A DNA stretch of 42,799 nt from CAZEJS01 sp964512645. Lineage in GTDB: Bacteria; Actinomycetota; Geothermincolia; Fen-727; Anoxymicrobiaceae. How positions within the stretch are numbered: position 1 is the first letter of the stretch; every line of letters starts with the position of its first letter. The notes below the pieces were generated by a model. The model was not told where the DNA came from and did no database searches. It saw only the letters and a program-made list of their open reading frames with translations. A program made the position numbers and the translations under genes. Below, piece by piece: positions 40,717-42,799 of the stretch. The stretch is from assembly GCA_964512645.1 (NCBI GenBank), contig CAZEJS010000026.1, positions 1 through 42,799 on the forward strand, written 5' to 3'.

Positions 40717-41615
40717 TGTCCGTGGAAGAGGTCGAATCCCGGCTCCTCGCTTACGGGCACACCGCCTGCGCCGGTTGCGGCGAAGCCCTCGCGGCCCGGA
40801 CCGTGGCACAGGCGGCGGGGCCGGACGTCATCTTCACCAGCGCGACGGGGTGCCTGGAGGTGTTCACGACGAGGTATCCACGCTCGTCCTGGCAGGTCCC
40901 GTGGATACACTCCCTGTTCGAAAACTCGGCCAGCGTGGCGTCGGGAATCGAGGTGGCGCTGAAGGCGCTGGGGCGCGCCGGCGAAGCCAGGGTCATCGCC
41001 CAGGCCGGGGACGGGGCTACCGCCGACATTGGGATGGGCGCGCTGTCGGGTATGCTCGAGCGCGGGCACGACATCCTCTACGTCTGTTACGACACGGAGG
41101 TCTATTCCAACACAGGTTTCCAGCGTTCAGGGCTTACCCCCGCGAAGGCGCTCACCACGACCAGCCCCGTCGGCAGGCTGTCCTGGGGCAACTCGACACG
41201 CAAGAAAGACCTGCCGTCAATCGTCGCCGCGCACGGCGCGGCCTACATCGCCACGACGTCGATGGCATACCCGGTAGATATACAGCGGAAGATAAAGAAG
41301 GCGCTCACCTTTGAAGGGCCGACTTACGTGCAGATACACTGCGCCTGCGTTCCCGGCTGGGGAATCGAGAGCAACATGGGCGTGAAGGTCGCCAGGTTCG
41401 CGGTCAACAGCGGGCTCTACCCGCTCTTCGAGATGGAGAACGGACAGGTCGCGCGAGTCAGGAAGATCAAGGAGTCCGAGCGGGTGGGCGTAGAGGAGTA
41501 CCTGAGAACGCAGAAGAGGTTCGCCCACCTCTTCAGGTCTCCCGGCGGGGTCGAACACATCGCGGAGGTCCAGGCCGTGGCCGACGCCAACATCGAGAAA
41601 TACGGCCTGGCTTGA
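40716..41615 (+). CDS. porB: Pyruvate:ferredoxin oxidoreductase beta subunit
   Basis: 299 residues, starting on the last base of the porA stop (TGATG). It binds TPP: AQAGDGATADIGMGALSGMLERGHDILYVCYDTEVYSNTG contains the GDG...N motif. An iron-sulfur cluster is held by Cys in HTACAGCGE, Cys in SATGCLEV and a Cys near 210 (HCACVPGWG). All four subunits are intact and overlapping, so translation is coupled. The promoter is not obvious; the operon begins 140 bases after the kinase operon. Confidence 0.94.
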   Translation: MSVEEVESRLLAYGHTACAGCGEALAARTVAQAAGPDVIFTSATGCLEVFTTRYPRSSWQVPWIHSLFENSASVASGIEVALKALGRAGEARVIAQAGDGATADIGMGALSGMLERGHDILYVCYDTEVYSNTGFQRSGLTPAKALTTTSPVGRLSWGNSTRKKDLPSIVAAHGAAYIATTSMAYPVDIQRKIKKALTFEGPTYVQIHCACVPGWGIESNMGVKVARFAVNSGLYPLFEMENGQVARVRKIKESERVGVEEYLRTQKRFAHLFRSPGGVEHIAEVQAVADANIEKYGLA

Positions 41616-41657
41616 AGCTCGACCGGCGCCGGCTGGTGCGCCTTGCGCGAGGCCGTT

Positions 41658-41679
41658 CGGGACGCCCCCGGGTCTTTTT
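41658..41679 (+). terminator. Weak terminator after porB
   Basis: CGGG-ACGCC-CCCG (4-bp stem) followed by GGTC and TTTTT, 43 bases after the porB stop. Confidence 0.3.
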
Positions 41680-41713
41680 CGGCGCGAGGCCGCCGGGCGA
41701 ACGCGGCCGCCTT

Positions 41714-41743
41714 TTGCACAGGCGTTATTGACTTTGCTATTCT
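41714..41743 (+). promoter_or_regulatory. Extended -10 promoter of the small coiled-coil gene
   Basis: TTGCAC (41714-41719), 18-base spacer, TGC-TATTCT (41735-41743) as an extended -10. Confidence 0.5.
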
Positions 41744-41782
41744 AACCCTGTTCCATGCATGGTAACGAAGGAGGTTGCGCGA

Positions 41783-42013
41783 ATGGCCAACGAGCAAGAG
41801 GAGTATCTCCAGAAGCAGATTGACACGCTCGACGAGCAGATCAGGTCTCTCGCCGAGAAGCTCGAAGAACAGATGGGTATCAGCTGCGAATTCGGGGCCT
41901 GCGTGTTCGACCCGGAGATGGACTCGATCGAGCGGAAGATAGAGGAAGTCCAGCGGCGCAAGAAGATGGTCGAAGCAATGGAGAAAAGCCTCAAGGAGTG
42001 CGGGGCGACCTGA
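41783..42013 (+). CDS. Small coiled-coil protein
   Basis: 76 residues. AAGGAGG seven bases before ATG 41783 decides the start over an upstream ATG at 41759. Two helices (EEYLQKQIDTLDEQIRSLAEKLEEQM and DSIERKIEEVQRRKKMVEAMEKSLKE) flank a short turn with CEFGAC, and a third Cys is near the end. The pattern suggests an antiparallel coiled-coil hairpin, possibly redox-linked or metal-binding. No family recognised. Confidence 0.7.
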   Translation: MANEQEEYLQKQIDTLDEQIRSLAEKLEEQMGISCEFGACVFDPEMDSIERKIEEVQRRKKMVEAMEKSLKECGAT

Positions 42014-42123
42014 GCGGCCGGGGCACGCCGGTCCTGGTGTCTTCTGTCAACGCGGCCGGGGCCGGTGCGATATTTGAATCGCGTTGAAACGGATCTTGTG
42101 GAATCGTAGGCAGAAGCGCCCTC

Positions 42124-42606
42124 TTGCGTATTGCGCGGTGCATCAAAGATACTGACCTCAGGGCGTACGGCAAAGGCTTTGGCGATTATATCGAGAGGGG
42201 CGTCGTCGAGCAGGGGACTATTTGCGGCAGAGCACGACCCGGCGGGGGCACGGAGGATCCCATCACTAACAACCTCTACGTCTGGTACGACGATACGGAC
42301 AGCGGATGCGCGAAGAAGGTGGCGGTCTGCATGGCCGTGTTCTCAACCGCTCGGGAGCTCCCTGCCTGTGTTCGCGTATCAGGCGGCGGGCGGAGATGGA
42401 CTAATGCGATTTCTGCATGGGTTGGCGGCGACCTTCCCGCCCCGATGGACACTAACGTCCCGGGGATCTACACAGCCGGCGCCCGCTCGCGGACCACGGA
42501 CGTCACCGACAGGGTGGCTCGGGCCGGCGGCGCGGCTGATAGGGCGGCTCAGGCGATCAGAGAGTTCGTCGGCAAGGCTTCGGCAAAGGCCGGGTCTGGG
42601 AGATAG
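42124..42606 (+). pseudogene. Decayed C-terminal fragment of HdrA-like FAD oxidoreductase
   Basis: An uninterrupted frame of 160 codons whose two ends match the C-terminal part of heterodisulfide reductase subunit A. DTDLRAYGKGFGDYIERGV is like HdrA (Y)xD(L/M)RAYGKGFEEFYxRA; EDPITNNLYVWYDDTDSG is like EDPETxNLxVxxEDT; and MDTNVPGIYTAGA plus DVTDRVARAGGAADRAAQAI is like PVDTxxxGIYVAGxxQGPKDIPDTVAQAxAAA. The whole N-terminal half (FAD loop, cluster ligands) is missing. The centre fits HdrA better in the +1 frame (GGDGLMRFLHGL). No ribosome site precedes the TTG at 42124. Codon use is poorer in GC3 than neighbours. HdrA works in flavin-based electron bifurcation. The identification is by recall of the family, not alignment. 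Confidence 0.5.
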
Positions 42607-42616
42607 GAGGTAGGAG

Positions 42617-42799
42617 ATGGCAGCGAAGAAGCCGTTGAAGAAGAAGGCGCCCGCGAAGAAGAAGGCCGCGAAGAAGCCGGCCAAGAAGGCTCCGGCCAAG
42701 AAGAAGGCTGCTGCCAAGAAGGCGCCCGCGAAGAAGGCTCCGGCCAAGAAGAAGGCTGCGAAGAAGGCGCCCGCGAAGAAGAAGGCTGCCGCGAAGAAG
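42617..42799 (+). CDS. Lys/Ala/Pro-rich histone H1-like protein, cut by window end
   Basis: The first 61 codons only. AGGAGG and GGAG precede the ATG. The sequence is repeats of APAKKKAAKK and KKAPAKK, as in histone H1-like proteins and the tails of actinobacterial HU. Such proteins bind and compact DNA without sequence specificity. No folded domain appears in the visible part; whether one follows cannot be seen. Confidence 0.8.
   Translation, partial: MAAKKPLKKKAPAKKKAAKKPAKKAPAKKKAAAKKAPAKKAPAKKKAAKKAPAKKKAAAKK

Noticed and set aside
42379..42747. Phe/Ala-rich membrane-like protein on the minus strand
   Set aside because: Antisense of the Lys/Ala repeat gene; AAG codons read backwards as CTT/TTC produce false hydrophobic runs.

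Overview
The window is about 42.8 kb of high-GC bacterial chromosome. It holds some 34 protein genes, one apparent pseudogene and no rRNA, tRNA, CRISPR array or insertion sequence that I could see. The gene set points to an anaerobic or facultatively anaerobic, deep-branching actinobacterium-like organism; this is inference from content, not a database match. The evidence is archaeal-type fructose-1,6-bisphosphate aldolase/phosphatase, an oxygen-sensitive 4-hydroxybutyryl-CoA dehydratase with all its cluster ligands, a four-subunit pyruvate:ferredoxin oxidoreductase, a DnaE2-type polymerase, a secreted protein built of FAEGTTR/EEWL repeats, and three promoters placed as for leaderless mRNAs.

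Layout. 0.1-6.1 kb: a secreted repeat protein with a defective LytM domain, two zinc-ribbon membrane proteins, 4-hydroxybutyryl-CoA dehydratase and a coiled-coil lipoprotein. 6.3-12.3 kb: lexA, dinB and a dnaE2-like polymerase read as one unit, followed by a plsC-type acyltransferase; the lexA promoter carries a direct repeat resembling the alphaproteobacterial LexA box. 12.3-16.4 kb: cysteine desulfurase (apparent ATC start), FBP aldolase/phosphatase, and a divergent pair of an AcuA-like acetyltransferase and a CBS protein. 16.4-20.6 kb: small lipoproteins, a proline-rich protein, gamma-carbonic anhydrase, an RsbW-like kinase and a GerMN lipoprotein. 20.8-30.2 kb: two related NAD-dependent epimerases flanking a 1208-residue HEAT-repeat protein, glycerate kinase, an MFS transporter and a LOG/TIGR00725-like protein.

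30.5-38.4 kb is a same-strand signalling cluster: a membrane PAS histidine kinase, a REC-HD-GYP protein, a lipoprotein, and two REC-PAS-histidine kinases. REC and kinase domains have been duplicated within it, one REC with a changed metal-binding residue. 38.6-41.6 kb is the porGDAB operon with overlapping genes. The right end has a small coiled-coil protein, a decayed HdrA C-terminal fragment and the start of a Lys/Ala-rich histone-H1-like protein cut by the window edge.

How the genes fit: pyruvate synthase, FBP aldolase/phosphatase, glycerate kinase and 4-hydroxybutyryl-CoA dehydratase suggest ferredoxin-linked central metabolism with gluconeogenesis. lexA-dinB-dnaE2 is a candidate inducible mutagenesis unit, and the REC/PAS/HD-GYP cluster implies cyclic-di-GMP signalling. 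Convergent genes are often separated by GC-rich hairpins without a U-tract; only the one after the FBP aldolase/phosphatase gene is a classical terminator.
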